Positions 33,735 through 46,297 of a stretch of 64,000 nt of DNA are shown one piece after another (position 1 is the first letter of the stretch; each line of letters begins with the position of its first letter). Under the pieces are notes generated by a model that saw nothing but the letters and a program-made list of their open reading frames with translations, was not told the DNA's origin and searched no databases. The DNA comes from an uncultured Sphingomonadaceae bacterium (GTDB lineage: Bacteria; Pseudomonadota; Alphaproteobacteria; Sphingomonadales; Sphingomonadaceae), in contig CALKJZ010000008.1 in the NCBI GenBank assembly GCA_937995515.1, forward strand, positions 62,001 to 126,000, in the 5' to 3' direction. The position numbers were made by a program, and so were the translations under genes.

Positions 33735-34201
33735 GCGCGGCCGACCCTGACGCCGGGGCGCTGGCCGCCCATCACCGGGGGCTCGAGCGGCTCTACGCCG
33801 CCGCGCCCGTCAACGCGCTGTTTCCCTCGCGGCTGGTGGTGCATGACGACGGCACAACCGAAATCCGCTTCGAGGTCGACCAGCGGCATTTCCATGCCGC
33901 AGGCGCAGCGCACGGCGCCATCTATTTCAAGATGCTCGACGACGCGGCCTTCTATGCCGCGGCCGCGCGGGTGCGCGACCTGTTCGTGCTAACGACCCAG
34001 TTCAACCTGTTTCTGACCAGCCCGCTCGGCGAGGGGCCGCTCACCGCCCGCGGCCGCTGGATCAGCGGCGAGCGGCGGGTGCTCATCGCCGAAAGCCGCC
34101 TTCTCGATTCCTCGGGCCGGGAGGTGGCGCGCGGCCAGGGCACGTTCATGCGCTCGCGCATCCCGCTTGCTTCGCTTCCCGGCTATGCGGAGGCGCCATG
34201 A
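33731..34201 (+). CDS. PaaI/YbgC-type hotdog thioesterase, probable CTG start
   Basis: This ~156-residue hotdog-fold thioesterase has HAAGAAHGAIYFKMLDDAAFYAA around the active site and FNLFLTSPLGEGPLTARGRW in the second half. The conserved N-terminal segment HHRGLERLYAAAPVNALFPSRL lies within 45 residues of the hpf stop, yet no ATG, GTG or TTG is in frame before it. The best reading is a CTG at 33731 overlapping the hpf TGA as CTGA, matching the 4-base couplings common here. A GTG near 33836 would cut off the conserved part. The end overlaps the DUF1491 ATG. Confidence 0.78.
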   Translation: MSAADPDAGALAAHHRGLERLYAAAPVNALFPSRLVVHDDGTTEIRFEVDQRHFHAAGAAHGAIYFKMLDDAAFYAAAARVRDLFVLTTQFNLFLTSPLGEGPLTARGRWISGERRVLIAESRLLDSSGREVARGQGTFMRSRIPLASLPGYAEAP

Positions 34202-34524
34202 CGGCAGCGCCTTCGAGCCTCGTCGTCCCCGCCCTCGTGCGCGCGGTCACGCACGCGGGCGGGTTTGCAACCGTGCTCCTGAAAGGCCACGAGATGGGCT
34301 CCGCGCTCCTGGTGGTGCACCGGCGCGCCGGTCAGCCGCCCAAAGCCTGGGAACGGGTCCCGGCGGCAGTCGGCCCGCCGCAATGGCGGCAGGCGGCCGA
34401 AGGCGAGGCGGAGGTCGCAGCCTTCCTCGAACGGCAGCGCCGATTCGACCCCGACATCTGGGCGATCGAACTGGATATCGGGGAACCCGCACGGTTCATC
34501 GAAGGTTTTCCGCCCGTTTCTTGA
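34198..34524 (+). CDS. DUF1491 family protein
   Basis: This 108-residue protein belongs to the alphaproteobacterial DUF1491 family, recognised by VPALVRAVTHAGGFATVLLK, HEMGSALLVV, and the terminal RRFDPDIWAIELDIGEPARF. Its function is unknown; it is small, soluble and often sits near wall hydrolase or protease genes. The ATG overlaps the thioesterase stop (ATGA), so it is probably translated with it. Confidence 0.85.
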   Translation: MTAAPSSLVVPALVRAVTHAGGFATVLLKGHEMGSALLVVHRRAGQPPKAWERVPAAVGPPQWRQAAEGEAEVAAFLERQRRFDPDIWAIELDIGEPARFIEGFPPVS

Positions 34525-34573
34525 ACTTGCCGCGCCGCAGCATCAAGGGCGCGCGGCGCGCATGACAGGGATA

Positions 34574-34587
34574 TGACCGAAAGGTCA
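34574..34587. promoter_or_regulatory. Inverted repeat upstream of the SleB-type hydrolase
   Basis: TGACC-GAAA-GGTCA is a perfect 5-base inverted repeat with a GNRA-type loop if transcribed. It lies 50 bases after the DUF1491 stop and 162 upstream of the chosen hydrolase start. It resembles the repeat at 13481-13495 (TAACC-GAAAA-GGTTA). It may be an operator or an RNA hairpin; there is no T-run to make it a classic terminator. Confidence 0.35.
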
Positions 34588-34748
34588 GCCATGCGTGCGC
34601 GCCGGCCGCCCTTGGGCAGGGTGGCTGGAGACCAACCGCGGATCGCGCGGGTCGCACGCCTGGACTGCTCCCGCCCGCCGGGAGAGCCAAACGGCTGGTC
34701 CAGCCCTGCGCCCGCAGCCCCATGATCGCGCGAACGAAGAGCGAGTGC

Positions 34749-35516
34749 ATGACACGAGCTTCCCAGGCGGGCCTCGCCCTCGCGGCGGGCCTCCTGCTCC
34801 TCGCGGCTGCCGAAGCCCCCATCCGGGACCATGTCGAAATCAACCCCGGACCCGGCCTTGCCGAGGGCGAGGCCAGACCTCCCGAACCCGTGCGTGCGCC
34901 CGACGGACCGACCGCGCCCCGGCTGGTCCGCATCGACGGGCCGGCCACCGCGATCCCCGTGCCTGCCGGGCAACCCGTGGCAGGCGCCGCTGGCAGGCCG
35001 ACCGATCGCGACACGGACAATCGCGACACGGATGATCGCGACACGGACGAGGAGGTTCGCCTTGCCGAGCCCGAGGCTCCGCAACGCGCGATGCCGCGGC
35101 CGCGCACGCTGGCCGAGGCCGTCGACCGCCTGCGCCACCAGCCCGAAACCGCGCTTGATGCCGAAGCGCGCTGCCTGGCCAAGGCGGTGTTCTGGGAAGC
35201 GCGCGGCGAGCCGCTGTCGGGCCAGCTGGCGGTGGCGCAGGTGATCCTGAACCGCGTGGAAAGCCGGCGCTTCGGGCGCGATGTCTGCGCCGTCGTCACC
35301 GCCCCACGGCAATTCTCCTTCGTGCGCGGCGGCCAGATCCCCGAGGCCTCCAACCGGCACCAGTGGGCAACCGCCAAGGCCATCGCCCTGCTCGCGCTGG
35401 AAGGCGACTGGGACGATGTGGTCGGAAGCGCCACCCATTTCCATGCTGCGCACGTGCGCCCCGGCTGGCGGATGGTACGGGTCGCCACCATCGGCAACCA
35501 CATCTTCTACCGCTGA
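34749..35516 (+). CDS. SleB-family cell wall hydrolase, exported
   Basis: The C-terminal ~120 residues match the SleB/CwlJ hydrolase domain: CLAKAVFWEARGEPLSGQLA with the catalytic Glu, VAQVILNRVESRRF, CAVVTAPRQFSFV and ATHFHAAHVRPGW. The N-terminus is a signal peptide (MTRASQAGLALAAGLLLLAA), so the enzyme acts in the periplasm on peptidoglycan. ATG 34749 follows GAAGAG and gives a clean signal peptide; ATG 34722 would add nine residues. A Pro-rich linker contains a short RDTD repeat. It precedes the protease locus by 103 bases on the same strand. Confidence 0.87.
   Translation: MTRASQAGLALAAGLLLLAAAEAPIRDHVEINPGPGLAEGEARPPEPVRAPDGPTAPRLVRIDGPATAIPVPAGQPVAGAAGRPTDRDTDNRDTDDRDTDEEVRLAEPEAPQRAMPRPRTLAEAVDRLRHQPETALDAEARCLAKAVFWEARGEPLSGQLAVAQVILNRVESRRFGRDVCAVVTAPRQFSFVRGGQIPEASNRHQWATAKAIALLALEGDWDDVVGSATHFHAAHVRPGWRMVRVATIGNHIFYR
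35004..35048 (+). repeat. Three 15-base repeats in the SleB linker
   Basis: Three nearly identical 15-base units (each around GATCGCGACACGGAC) code for RDTDNRDTDDRDTDE in the linker between signal peptide and hydrolase domain. The unit keeps the frame, so copy-number change would only alter linker length. Confidence 0.85.
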
Positions 35517-35619
35517 TCGGGCCACCCGCAGCGGGCCTGCAGCGGGCTTGCGCCGGAAGCCGAAAGGGCCGAGAGTTTCGCCCGACTCGGTGCTGCGCGC
35601 CGGGCCGGGGGGAGCTGCC

Positions 35620-38600
35620 ATGCAGGCAGGCGACATCAACAGGGGCGCCAACGCAGCAGGCGCCAACACGGGGCGACCGGCGGACGGGAACAGCCCCGGG
35701 CCGCCGACCCCTGTCGGGCTGCTGCTGAAGTTGCGGCGTGGGCCGGTCCACGGCTTTGCCTCGGCCGCTTCGGCCGAGCTCGGCAGGGTCGGGGAGACGC
35801 TGTTCGTCACCCGGGCGCCGGGGCGCGGAATGGCCGGCGGCCAGGCCGATGAAGCAGCCTGGGTGCGGATTGGCGCGGGCGACAGCCCGTGGGACGAGGC
35901 GCATGCCCGGATGCGGCGCGGCCTCGGGGTCGCCGGAGACGAGCTGCTCGCCGCCGAGCCCGATTTCGCCCAGCAATGGGCCACAGAGGCGCACGCCGAC
36001 CCAGGTCTCGCCGCCGCAGAGGACGATTGCACGAGGGAGGTCGGCCAGTCCGGAAAGGGCGGACGGGCTCTGGGGCCGGGCCCGCTCTGGCACCTTGGCG
36101 CGCAATTCTCGGGCCTTGGGCCGGCACGGGACCTCGTGCCGCCCGAGGCGCAGGCGCGGGTCTGCATTGCCCATCTCGATACCGGCTACGACCGGACCCA
36201 CCGCACGAACCATCTTGCCTTCGCGCCCGGCGAGCGCAGCTTCGTGCGCGGCGACCCGGACCCTTCGCGTGCGCTCGACCGCGCGCCCGCCGGCCGGCCG
36301 CTCACCAACCGCGGCCACGGCGCGGCGACGCTCGCAATCCTCGCCTCGGCCGATTACGGCGGCGCGCCGCACGCCCGCATCCTGCCCGTGCGCGTGGCCG
36401 ATGGCGTCGTGCGCTTTTCCACCTCGACCCTGGTCGAGGGCTTCGCGCTGGCACTCGAGCGCGGAGCGCATGTGCTCTCGATGAGCATGGGCGGGCTCGC
36501 CTCGGGCGCGCTCGCCGAGATCGTGAACGCGTGCTACGAGGCGGGCCTCGTGATGGTGACGGCGGCGGGCAACAACTTCGCCGGCCTACCCGCAGCCTCG
36601 ATCGTCTACCCGGCCCGCTATGCCCGGGTGGTGGCAGCCTGCGGCATCATGGCGGACGAAGAGCCCTATATGCCGAAGGCGCGCGGCGGGCGGCTTGCCA
36701 ACGACACCATGGCCGGCTGTGCGGGGCCTGCCGCCAAGATGGCAACCGCAATCGCGGGCTTCACCCCCAACATCCCCTGGGCGCGCATCGGCTGCGCGAC
36801 CCGCGTCGACGAGGATGGCGGCGGCACCTCCTCGGCCACCCCGCAGGTCGCGGCAGCCGCTGCGCTCTGGATCGCGCGCCACTGGGAGGCGCTTCAGGCC
36901 TATCGCGGCTGGCAGCGGGGCGAGGCCGTGCGCCAGGCGCTGTTTTCAAGCGCCAGCCTTGGAGGCGGCGCCGAGCCGCACCCGCATATCGGCTGGGGGC
37001 ATGTGCGCGCACAGGCGCTCTTGCAGAAGGCGCCGCTTCCGTCCGGGCAGCTTGTCGCCCAGCCCGTGGCAAAAGGGGGCCTCGGCCTTCTCAAGCTGCT
37101 GACCGGCCGGGGGCTCGGGGTTGACGCAGGCGGGCCTGCCGGGCTTCCCGGTGACGATCTCATCGAGCTCGAGCTGCTGCAGTTCCTCCAGAGCGACGTG
37201 GCCGACGGCCGCAACAGCCTCGACGAGCTGGCAATCGCGCGCAACATTGACGAGGCCAACGCCGCGCTTGGCATCGCGGAGGCCGCAGCGGTGGTGCGCG
37301 CGGTGGCCGCGCGCGCCGAGGCCTCGCCGCTTGCCTCGCGCACGCTTGCCCGCAGGCTAGGCATGCTGCTGAAGAGCGGAGCCGTCTCCGGCGCCGACCT
37401 GCCCGGGGGCGCGCCGCCCCCTCCATCGGCTGCCGCGCCCGCGCCGCCGCCGCCGCCACCACCGCCACCGCGCAGGCGCCGGAAGGCCCTCGGAGCCGAA
37501 GACAAGGGGCGAGGCGACGGGCCGCGGCCGGCGCGCCGGCGCCTGCGGATCTTCGCGCTCGACCCGACGCTCGGCAAGGAGCTGAACTCCTTCGACCAGC
37601 AGGTGGCAACCATCAGCATTCCCAACGAGCAGGGGCTAGAGCCCGGGCCGGTCGGCGAGTATCTCGAGGTCGTCGACGTCGACCCGGCCTCCGACCGGGC
37701 CTACGCCCCGGTTGATCTCAACCGGCTCGACCTTGCGCTCACCGACGGGCTCGCTCCCTCGGAAGGCAATCCGGCCTTCCATCAGCAGATGGTCTATGCG
37801 GTGGCGATGCAGACGATCGAGGCGTTCGAGTTCGCGCTCGGTCGCAAGGCACTGTGGGCAGGCTCCACCAGCTTTACCCGGAGGCTGCGCATCTATCCGC
37901 ACGCGCTGCGCGGCGAGAATGCCTACTACAGCCCGGCCAAGCACGCCCTCCTGTTCGGCTATTTCCCCGCCCGCGCCGCGATCACCGACATCACCCCGGC
38001 CGGCACCATGGTGTTCACCTGCCTCTCGGCCGACATCATCGCCCACGAGATGACGCACGCGCTGCTCGATGGGCAATCCCCGGCGTTCCGCGACCCGGCC
38101 AACCCGGACGTGCTGGCCTTCCACGAGGGCTTTGCCGACATTGTGGCCCTGTTCCAGCAGTATACCTACACCGACGTGGTGCGCCGGCAGGTGGCGCGGG
38201 CGCGGGGCGACCTGTCCGCCTTCAGCCTTGTCGGCGGGCTCGCCCGCCAGTTCGGCGAGGGCACGGGCCGCAAGGGCCCGCTCAGGGATTACCGGCCCGA
38301 TTTTCCGGCCGACCTCGGCTATGGCCGCACCACGGGGGTCCACGCGCTGGGCTCGATCCTCGTCTCGGCGGTCTACCGCGCCTTCCTCGCCATGGCCGAG
38401 CGCAACATGGCGCCCTTCATCCGGCTGGCCACCGGCGGCACCGGCGTGCTCGCCGAGGGCGCGCTCCACCCCGATCTGGTGGACAAGCTCACCGAGACCA
38501 TCGGCCAGACGGCACGGGACGTGCAGAAGATGTGCATCCGCGCGATCGACTATCTGCCGCCGGTCGACATCACCTTCGGCGAATATCTGCGCGCCATCAT

Positions 38601-39372
38601 CACCGCCGACGTGGATTCCTGGCCCGAGGACCAGAGCGGCTACCGGGTCGCCTTCCTCGAGGCCTTCCGCCGCTACGGCATGCAGCCGCGCGACCTGCGC
38701 ACCCTCTCGTGCGAGACCCTGCTCTGGGATCCGCCGCCCTCCGAACTCCAGCGGCCGCCCTGGCTTGCGCCGCTGGTGCGCGCGCTCGACATCCGCCCCG
38801 GGCCAGACCGCACGCGGGAGGAGATCCACGGGCTCGCCCGGCGGCGCAGCAGGATCCTCGAACAGCACCTCTCGGCCGCGCTCGCCGCCGACGGGGCCGA
38901 GGCGCTCCATCGCCTGCTCGGGCTGCAGCCCGGCCTGCCCCGCTTCGATCCGGCGGGCAGGCCGATGGCCGGGCAGACGCAGGGCGTCACCAGCTTCCAT
39001 GTCGATGGCGTCCGCGTCAAACGCCGCGAGCAGGGCCTCGGCGACCGCGGCTACGACATCATCGCCCGGGTGCGCCAGCGCCGGCCCGAGCCGCTCGACC
39101 CGGGCAATCCGGCCGCCGGGGACTTCTGGTTCCGCGGCGGCAGCACCCTCATCATCGAGCCGTTTGCGCCCGGCGGCCCGCGCCTGCGGCTGGTGCTGCG
39201 CAAGAACATGGGATCCGAGCGCCGCCTGCAGCGCGAGCGGGAATGGCGCCAGGCGTCACGCGCGGCCGACCTGCGCGCGGCCTATTTCGGGGCCGACCAT
39301 GATCTCGGCGAACGCTCCGCCTTCGCCGAGCCGTTCGCGTTCGTGCACGCGCTGCGCGCCGAGGCAGACTGA
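35620..39372 (+). CDS. Double protease: subtilisin-like S8 domain fused to thermolysin-like (gluzincin) domain
   Basis: This 1250-residue protein holds two complete protease sites. The S8 triad is Asp187 ([12 protein letters not shown]), His233 ([11 protein letters not shown]) and Ser404 ([11 protein letters not shown]), with oxyanion Asn318 (TAAGNNF). After a helical region (about 430-595) and a Pro-rich linker (about 597-630) comes a zinc protease: HEMTH at 809-813, Glu836 in HEGFAD as third ligand, and His908 in TTGVHALGS at the place of the thermolysin proton donor. The last ~250 residues match nothing I know. There is no signal peptide, so it appears cytoplasmic. GGGGGGAG precedes the ATG. 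The metallo-beta-lactamase gene follows three bases later. One domain may activate the other. Confidence 0.87.
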   Translation: MQAGDINRGANAAGANTGRPADGNSPGPPTPVGLLLKLRRGPVHGFASAASAELGRVGETLFVTRAPGRGMAGGQADEAAWVRIGAGDSPWDEAHARMRRGLGVAGDELLAAEPDFAQQWATEAHADPGLAAAEDDCTREVGQSGKGGRALGPGPLWHLGAQFSGLGPARDLVPPEAQARVCIAHLDTGYDRTHRTNHLAFAPGERSFVRGDPDPSRALDRAPAGRPLTNRGHGAATLAILASADYGGAPHARILPVRVADGVVRFSTSTLVEGFALALERGAHVLSMSMGGLASGALAEIVNACYEAGLVMVTAAGNNFAGLPAASIVYPARYARVVAACGIMADEEPYMPKARGGRLANDTMAGCAGPAAKMATAIAGFTPNIPWARIGCATRVDEDGGGTSSATPQVAAAAALWIARHWEALQAYRGWQRGEAVRQALFSSASLGGGAEPHPHIGWGHVRAQALLQKAPLPSGQLVAQPVAKGGLGLLKLLTGRGLGVDAGGPAGLPGDDLIELELLQFLQSDVADGRNSLDELAIARNIDEANAALGIAEAAAVVRAVAARAEASPLASRTLARRLGMLLKSGAVSGADLPGGAPPPPSAAAPAPPPPPPPPPRRRRKALGAEDKGRGDGPRPARRRLRIFALDPTLGKELNSFDQQVATISIPNEQGLEPGPVGEYLEVVDVDPASDRAYAPVDLNRLDLALTDGLAPSEGNPAFHQQMVYAVAMQTIEAFEFALGRKALWAGSTSFTRRLRIYPHALRGENAYYSPAKHALLFGYFPARAAITDITPAGTMVFTCLSADIIAHEMTHALLDGQSPAFRDPANPDVLAFHEGFADIVALFQQYTYTDVVRRQVARARGDLSAFSLVGGLARQFGEGTGRKGPLRDYRPDFPADLGYGRTTGVHALGSILVSAVYRAFLAMAERNMAPFIRLATGGTGVLAEGALHPDLVDKLTETIGQTARDVQKMCIRAIDYLPPVDITFGEYLRAIITADVDSWPEDQSGYRVAFLEAFRRYGMQPRDLRTLSCETLLWDPPPSELQRPPWLAPLVRALDIRPGPDRTREEIHGLARRRSRILEQHLSAALAADGAEALHRLLGLQPGLPRFDPAGRPMAGQTQGVTSFHVDGVRVKRREQGLGDRGYDIIARVRQRRPEPLDPGNPAAGDFWFRGGSTLIIEPFAPGGPRLRLVLRKNMGSERRLQREREWRQASRAADLRAAYFGADHDLGERSAFAEPFAFVHALRAEAD

Positions 39373-39375
39373 GCG

Positions 39376-40863
39376 ATGCGCCGCCCGCCAGCCGCCCCGC
39401 CGCCTGCAGCCACGCTGCGGCTCTACTGCCATGGCCTCGGGGACTGCACGCTCCTCACCCTGCCCGCGCAGGGCCGACCGCCGTTCCGGATCCTCATCGA
39501 TTGCGGCATCCATTCGGCCGCACGCGCCGGCAACGCGCGTCTCGGGGCCGTCGTCGACGATCTTGCCGAGGCAAGCGGCGGCGAGATCGACGTGATCGTC
39601 GGCACCCACGAGCATTGGGACCATCTCTCGGGCTTCCTCGTCCACCGCGACCGGTTCGTGCATCGGGCCGCGCCCGGCCTTGGCAAGAACGACCCGCGGA
39701 TCCGCGTGGGCGAGGTGTGGCTCGCGTGGACGGAGGATCCGTCCGACCCGGATGCCCGCGATCTCGACCGCTACAAGCGCGAGGCGGAGGCGGCGATCAT
39801 GGGGATGCGCCTTGCCATGGAGGGCGCGTTCGGCATGGAGGATGCCGCGCGCGGCGTCGACAGCCTCCTGGGATTCCTGTTCGGGGCCGGCGGCGAGCGC
39901 GTGCGCAGCGCGCGCGAGGCGCTGCGCACGCTCGCTCCCGTGCGCTACCTCGAGCCGGGAACGCGCGCGCCACTGCCTCCCGAGGTGGGCGGCGTCGACG
40001 CCTTCGTCCTCGGGCCGCCGCGCGACCGGGCGCTGCTGCATCTCCACGACGACCCGACCGATGCCTACCGGCTCGCGCTCGGCGCCCATCCGGATGTCTT
40101 TCCCATGGCCACGGCGCTGGCGGTGAACGAGGGGCGGCTGGAGCCGACCGCCGACCCGGCAAGCCCCTTCGACAGCACCGAGAGCGTGCCACTGAAAGTG
40201 CTTCTGGCAGCGCCCGAGAGCGGGCCGCCGGCGCTCGCCCGCCTGATCCGCGACCATTATCTCCACCCCGAGGAGGGGCCGCAGGCGCACCGCCGGATCG
40301 ACAGCGTGTGGCTGGGCGCCGCCCCGGAGCTCGCACTCCAGCTCGACCGGAACACCAACAACACGAGCCTCGTGCTCGCCTTCGAGCTCGAGGCGGCCGC
40401 CGGCGTGCTGCTGTTCGCAGCCGACGCCCAGGCGGGCAACTGGAAGAGCTGGCACAGCCTCTCCGTGCCGCTTGCCGAAGGGCCGGACGCACCGCGGCGC
40501 ACCACCGCCGAGCTTCTCGCCCGCACCATCTTCTACAAGGTCGGCCACCACGGCAGCGGCAACGCGACCCTGCGCGAGGCCGGCCTCCTGCGGATGGACC
40601 GCAGCCGACTCGTTGCCTTCAACCCGACCGATGCCGAGCTCGCAGCACGGCTGCGCTGGCGCAACTTCCCGGCGCAGAAGCTGACCGAGGCGCTGATCGA
40701 GACGGCGTGCGGGCGCTACATCGCCTCGGATGCGGAATGGATCGGAAACGGCCTGTCCGCGCCCGTGCCGTTGTCCGGCGCGCTGCGCGCCCTGCGCCAC
40801 GGCCGGAGGGCCGTGCCAGGCGGCGAGGGGCACATCGGCTGGGTGGAGATCGACCTCGGCTGA
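39376..40863 (+). CDS. Metallo-beta-lactamase-fold hydrolase, ComEC-like
   Basis: This 495-residue protein has a full MBL dinuclear site: His78, His80, Asp82 and His83 in [12 protein letters not shown], Asp350 in [12 protein letters not shown], and His391/His392 in [11 protein letters not shown]. The late motifs resemble the soluble MBL domain of ComEC competence proteins, which is nucleolytic, more than lactamases. A ~200-residue insertion lies between the first and later motifs. There is no signal peptide. It starts three bases after the double-protease gene, so the two are surely co-transcribed and likely act together. Its substrate, nucleic acid or small molecule, is open. Confidence 0.83.
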   Translation: MRRPPAAPPPAATLRLYCHGLGDCTLLTLPAQGRPPFRILIDCGIHSAARAGNARLGAVVDDLAEASGGEIDVIVGTHEHWDHLSGFLVHRDRFVHRAAPGLGKNDPRIRVGEVWLAWTEDPSDPDARDLDRYKREAEAAIMGMRLAMEGAFGMEDAARGVDSLLGFLFGAGGERVRSAREALRTLAPVRYLEPGTRAPLPPEVGGVDAFVLGPPRDRALLHLHDDPTDAYRLALGAHPDVFPMATALAVNEGRLEPTADPASPFDSTESVPLKVLLAAPESGPPALARLIRDHYLHPEEGPQAHRRIDSVWLGAAPELALQLDRNTNNTSLVLAFELEAAAGVLLFAADAQAGNWKSWHSLSVPLAEGPDAPRRTTAELLARTIFYKVGHHGSGNATLREAGLLRMDRSRLVAFNPTDAELAARLRWRNFPAQKLTEALIETACGRYIASDAEWIGNGLSAPVPLSGALRALRHGRRAVPGGEGHIGWVEIDLG

Positions 40864-41108
40864 CCGCGGGTGGCGCGGGCAGGCGGCAAAGGCCCGCAGC
40901 CTCGCGCGCCCGGGCGGCCCGGGCGGCAAGGTGCCCGCCCGCTGCCGCACGACAGGCGCCTCGCCGCCGCACGAAAGACGCCCGGCATCGCCCGGCGCAC
41001 GATCCTTGGCGCGCCGCCCCAAGGCCGCACCCCTCGCCAAACCGGCGATTGACACGGGGGGCCCTCGGGCCTGAAGCCGGGGCGCGACGGACAAAAGGCC
41101 TAGACGAC

Positions 41109-43256
<2,148 letters not shown>

Positions 43257-43263
43257 GGCCGCC

Positions 43264-44547
43264 TCAGGCCGCCCCTTCGGCCGGCGCCGCAAGCCATGGG
43301 GCAAGCCGGTCCTGCGCGATCAGCTCGTCGAGGGTCTGGCGCGGCCGGACGACGGCAAAGCGGTCGCCATCGACCAGCACCTCGGCGACGAGCGGCCGCG
43401 AGTTGTAGGACGAGGCCATGGTCGCACCATAGGCGCCCGCGGTCATCAGCGCGACAAGGTCGCCGGGTGCAAGCGGCGTGGTTGGCCGGTCCTCGGCGAA
43501 GGTGTCGCCCGTCTCGCAGACCGGGCCGACAAAGGTCGCCACCATCGTGCCCGGCCGCGGCACCACGGCGCGGATATCGTGATAGACCCCGTAGAGGGTC
43601 GGGCGGATGAGGTCGTTCATCGCCGCATCGAGCACCACGAACCGGCGCGCCTGGCCCTCCTTCACGAGGATAACCCGCGCGACGAGCACGCCGGCATTGC
43701 CGACGATCAGCCGCCCGGGCTCGAAGGCCAGCGCCACGTCCCAGCCCGCCGTCATCCGCCGCACCAGCGCGCCATAGAGCGCGGGCTCCGGCGGCGGCGG
43801 AACTGCGGGATCGTAGGGGATGCCGAGCCCGCCGCCAAGGTCGACGCGCTCCACGCGGTGCCCCGCGCCGCGCAGCTCTGCAAGAAGGCCCCCGAGCCGC
43901 GCGAACGCCGCCTCCAGCGGCGCAAGCGAGCCGAGCTGGCTGCCGATGTGGATCGCAAGCCCCAGCGGGCGGATGCCCGGCAGCGCCTCGGCGCGCGCCC
44001 ATACCGCAGCGATCCGGTGCGCAGGGATCCCGAATTTCACCTCGCCGCCGCCGGTTGCGATCTTGGGGTTGGTGGCGGCGTCCACATCCGGGTTGATGCG
44101 CAGCGCAACCGGGGCATCGCGCCCCATGCCGGCGGCCACCTCCGAGAGGATTTCCAGCTCCTCCGCGCTTTCCACATTGAGCTGGAAGATGCCGGCTTCG
44201 AGCGCGGCCCGCATCTCGTGGCGCGTCTTGCCGACGCCCGAGAAGATGATGCGCGAGGCCGGGATCCCGGCCGCAAGCGCGCGCCGCATCTCGCCTTCCG
44301 AGACCACATCCGCACCGCAGCCCTCGCGGCCCAGCGTCGCGAGCACGGCGAGGTTGGGATTGGCCTTGACGGCAAAGGCGACAAGCGGGTCTCCGAGCCC
44401 GTGCAGCGCCGCGCGGAACACTTGGACATGCCGCCGCATGGTCGCGCTCGAATAGCAGTAGAAGGGGGTGCCGACCGCCTCGGCCAGCAGCGGCAGGGGC
44501 ACGTCCTCGGCGTGCATCACGCCCTGGTGCAGCAGGAAATGGTCCAT
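43264..44547 (-). CDS. lysA: Diaminopimelate decarboxylase
   Basis: LysA decarboxylates meso-diaminopimelate to L-lysine with PLP. The 427-residue product has the PLP lysine in VAFAVKANPNLAVL, the LAIHIGSQ and DLGGGLGIPYD segments, FEPGRLIVGNAG, and the C-terminal CETGDTF and GAYGATMASSYNSRP. Its ATG shares one base with the stop of the lptM-like gene (TGATG). It ends the argH-lptM-lysA operon and converges with methylmalonyl-CoA mutase. Confidence 0.96.
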   Translation of the reverse strand: MDHFLLHQGVMHAEDVPLPLLAEAVGTPFYCYSSATMRRHVQVFRAALHGLGDPLVAFAVKANPNLAVLATLGREGCGADVVSEGEMRRALAAGIPASRIIFSGVGKTRHEMRAALEAGIFQLNVESAEELEILSEVAAGMGRDAPVALRINPDVDAATNPKIATGGGEVKFGIPAHRIAAVWARAEALPGIRPLGLAIHIGSQLGSLAPLEAAFARLGGLLAELRGAGHRVERVDLGGGLGIPYDPAVPPPPEPALYGALVRRMTAGWDVALAFEPGRLIVGNAGVLVARVILVKEGQARRFVVLDAAMNDLIRPTLYGVYHDIRAVVPRPGTMVATFVGPVCETGDTFAEDRPTTPLAPGDLVALMTAGAYGATMASSYNSRPLVAEVLVDGDRFAVVRPRQTLDELIAQDRLAPWLAAPAEGAA

Positions 44548-44843
44548 CAGCGGGGCGCCGGCCGCGTGGGCACGGGGCCTTGCGGGAGCGGCGGCAGCGC
44601 AACGCCCGGCGGCACCGGCGCAAAGGGATCGTCGGCCCGCTCCCGGCCCTCGCGCAGCGGCTCGTCGATCCGGATGGGGCGCGCCTGCGGCGGGATGGCA
44701 AGCGCCGCCTCGGTTTCCATGGCTTGCCGCAGGCGCTCCTCGCGCGGCAGCGGCGCGCCATCCGGCTCGGCGCGCGTCAGCGGCCCGCGGTAGCCGCACG
44801 CCGCCAGCAGCACGAACATCCAAAGGGCCGCAGCCGGCCTCAT
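44547..44843 (-). CDS. lptM: LptM-type small lipoprotein
   Basis: This 98-residue lipoprotein has a short signal peptide ending in the lipobox [11 protein letters not shown]. The C-G-X-(K/R)-G-P-L sequence just after the lipidated cysteine is the LptM (YifL) signature; LptM helps the LPS translocon LptD mature. Gene order argH-lptM-lysA is the usual one and supports the call. The tail is Pro-rich and charged. The ATG at 44843 overlaps the argH stop (44840). Confidence 0.83.
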   Translation of the reverse strand: MRPAAALWMFVLLAACGYRGPLTRAEPDGAPLPREERLRQAMETEAALAIPPQARPIRIDEPLREGRERADDPFAPVPPGVALPPLPQGPVPTRPAPR

Positions 44844-46297
44844 GCCGCAAAAGAGCCCGCCCATGTGCGCACGCGCGCCCGGGCCTCGGCCGCGGCCGCG
44901 CGCACGCATTGCGGCGCGGTGCCGCCGGGGCTCGTGCGGCTTTCGACGGATGCCTCGACGGAAAGAAGGGCAAGGGCGCGCGAGTCCAGCCGCCGGTCGA
45001 CCGCTGCCAGCTCATCGGCCGACAGCTCGTCGAGCCGGCAGCCCCGTGCATCGGCGGCGCGCACCACCCGCCCGGTCAGGTGATGGGCCTCGCGAAACGG
45101 CAGGCCGTGGACCCGGACCAGCCAGTCGGCAAGGTCGGTGGCCGTGGCATGGCCGGTCTGCGCCACCTCCCGCATCCGCGCGGGCACGAACTCCAGCCTG
45201 GCCATCATGCCCGCCATTGCGGCAAGCGCCAGTTCAAGGAGGTCGAACGCCTCGAACACGGGCGCCTTGTCGTCCTGCATGTCCTTGGCATAGGCCAGCG
45301 GCAACCCCTTCATCGTCGCCATCAGCCCGGCCATCAGCCCGAGGATCCGCCCCGAGTGGCCCCGCACCAGCTCGGCGGCATCGGGGTTGCGCTTCTGCGG
45401 CATGATCGAGGAGCCGGTGGACCATTGGTCGGGCAGGCGCACGAAGCCGAAGGGCTGCGAGGCCCAGAGGATGATCTCCTCGGCCATGCGCGAGAGGTGC
45501 AGCGCGCACTGCGCGGCGGCCGAAAGATACTCGATGGCGAAATCCCGGTCGGAGACGGAATCGAGCGAGTTCGCGGTTGGCCCGGCAAAGCCAAGGGCGC
45601 GGGCGGTCGATTCCCGGTCGATGGGAAAGCCGGTGCCAGCCAGCGCCGCCGAGCCGAGCGGGCAGAGATTGAGCCGCGCGCGGGCATCGCTGAGCCGCCC
45701 GGCATCGCGGCCGAGCATTTCCACCCAGGCGAGGAGATGGTGCCCGAGCGTGACCGGCTGCGCGACCTGGAGATGGGTGAAGCCGGGCATGATCGTTGCC
45801 GCCTCGGCCTCGGCACGGTCCACCAGCACGGTTGCAAGCCGGGCGAGCACCGCCAAGTGCGAATCGATCGCATCGCGCACCCAGAGGCGCAGGTCGGTTG
45901 CCACCTGGTCGTTGCGGCTGCGCGCGGTGTGCAGCCGGCCGGCATCCGGCCCGATGCGGCGGGCGAGCTCGGCCTCGACGGCCATGTGAATGTCTTCCGC
46001 GCCTTCGGCGGGCGGGCCGTGTTCGGCCCAGTCGGCAGCGATCGCCTCGAGCCCCGCGACAATGCGCTGCACGGCCTCGGGCGCGACGATCCCGGTCTCG
46101 CCGAGCATGCGCGCATGCGCGATCGAGCCGGCAAGATCCTGCCGCCACATGCGCTTGTCGACCGGCAGGGAGGCATTTATGGCCTCCATCACGGCATCGG
46201 GGCCGGCCTCGAAGCGGCCGCCCCACATCCGGTCTGCAGGCCTCGCCGCAGCAGCGGCGGCGCCTGTTGCCTGCCCGGGGAGAGGTGCGTTGGTCAT
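44840..46297 (-). CDS. argH: Argininosuccinate lyase
   Basis: ArgH splits argininosuccinate into arginine and fumarate, the last step of arginine synthesis. The 485-residue product has [57 protein letters not shown] and the fumarate-lyase signature [12 protein letters not shown]. The ATG at 46297 adds 23 Ala-rich residues before MWGGRF and lies inside the CATG shared with the tlpA ATG; the Met of MWGGRF (46228) is an alternative that would leave a normal divergent promoter. It heads the argH-lptM-lysA operon. Confidence 0.95.
   Translation of the reverse strand: MTNAPLPGQATGAAAAAARPADRMWGGRFEAGPDAVMEAINASLPVDKRMWRQDLAGSIAHARMLGETGIVAPEAVQRIVAGLEAIAADWAEHGPPAEGAEDIHMAVEAELARRIGPDAGRLHTARSRNDQVATDLRLWVRDAIDSHLAVLARLATVLVDRAEAEAATIMPGFTHLQVAQPVTLGHHLLAWVEMLGRDAGRLSDARARLNLCPLGSAALAGTGFPIDRESTARALGFAGPTANSLDSVSDRDFAIEYLSAAAQCALHLSRMAEEIILWASQPFGFVRLPDQWSTGSSIMPQKRNPDAAELVRGHSGRILGLMAGLMATMKGLPLAYAKDMQDDKAPVFEAFDLLELALAAMAGMMARLEFVPARMREVAQTGHATATDLADWLVRVHGLPFREAHHLTGRVVRAADARGCRLDELSADELAAVDRRLDSRALALLSVEASVESRTSPGGTAPQCVRAAAAEARARVRTWAGSFAA

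Noticed and set aside
35620-39372. Artificial fusion of two neighbouring protease genes
   Set aside because: The frame is continuous, the linker is a normal Pro-rich hinge, and there is no internal start with a good ribosome site between the domains; an assembly error cannot be fully excluded without reads.
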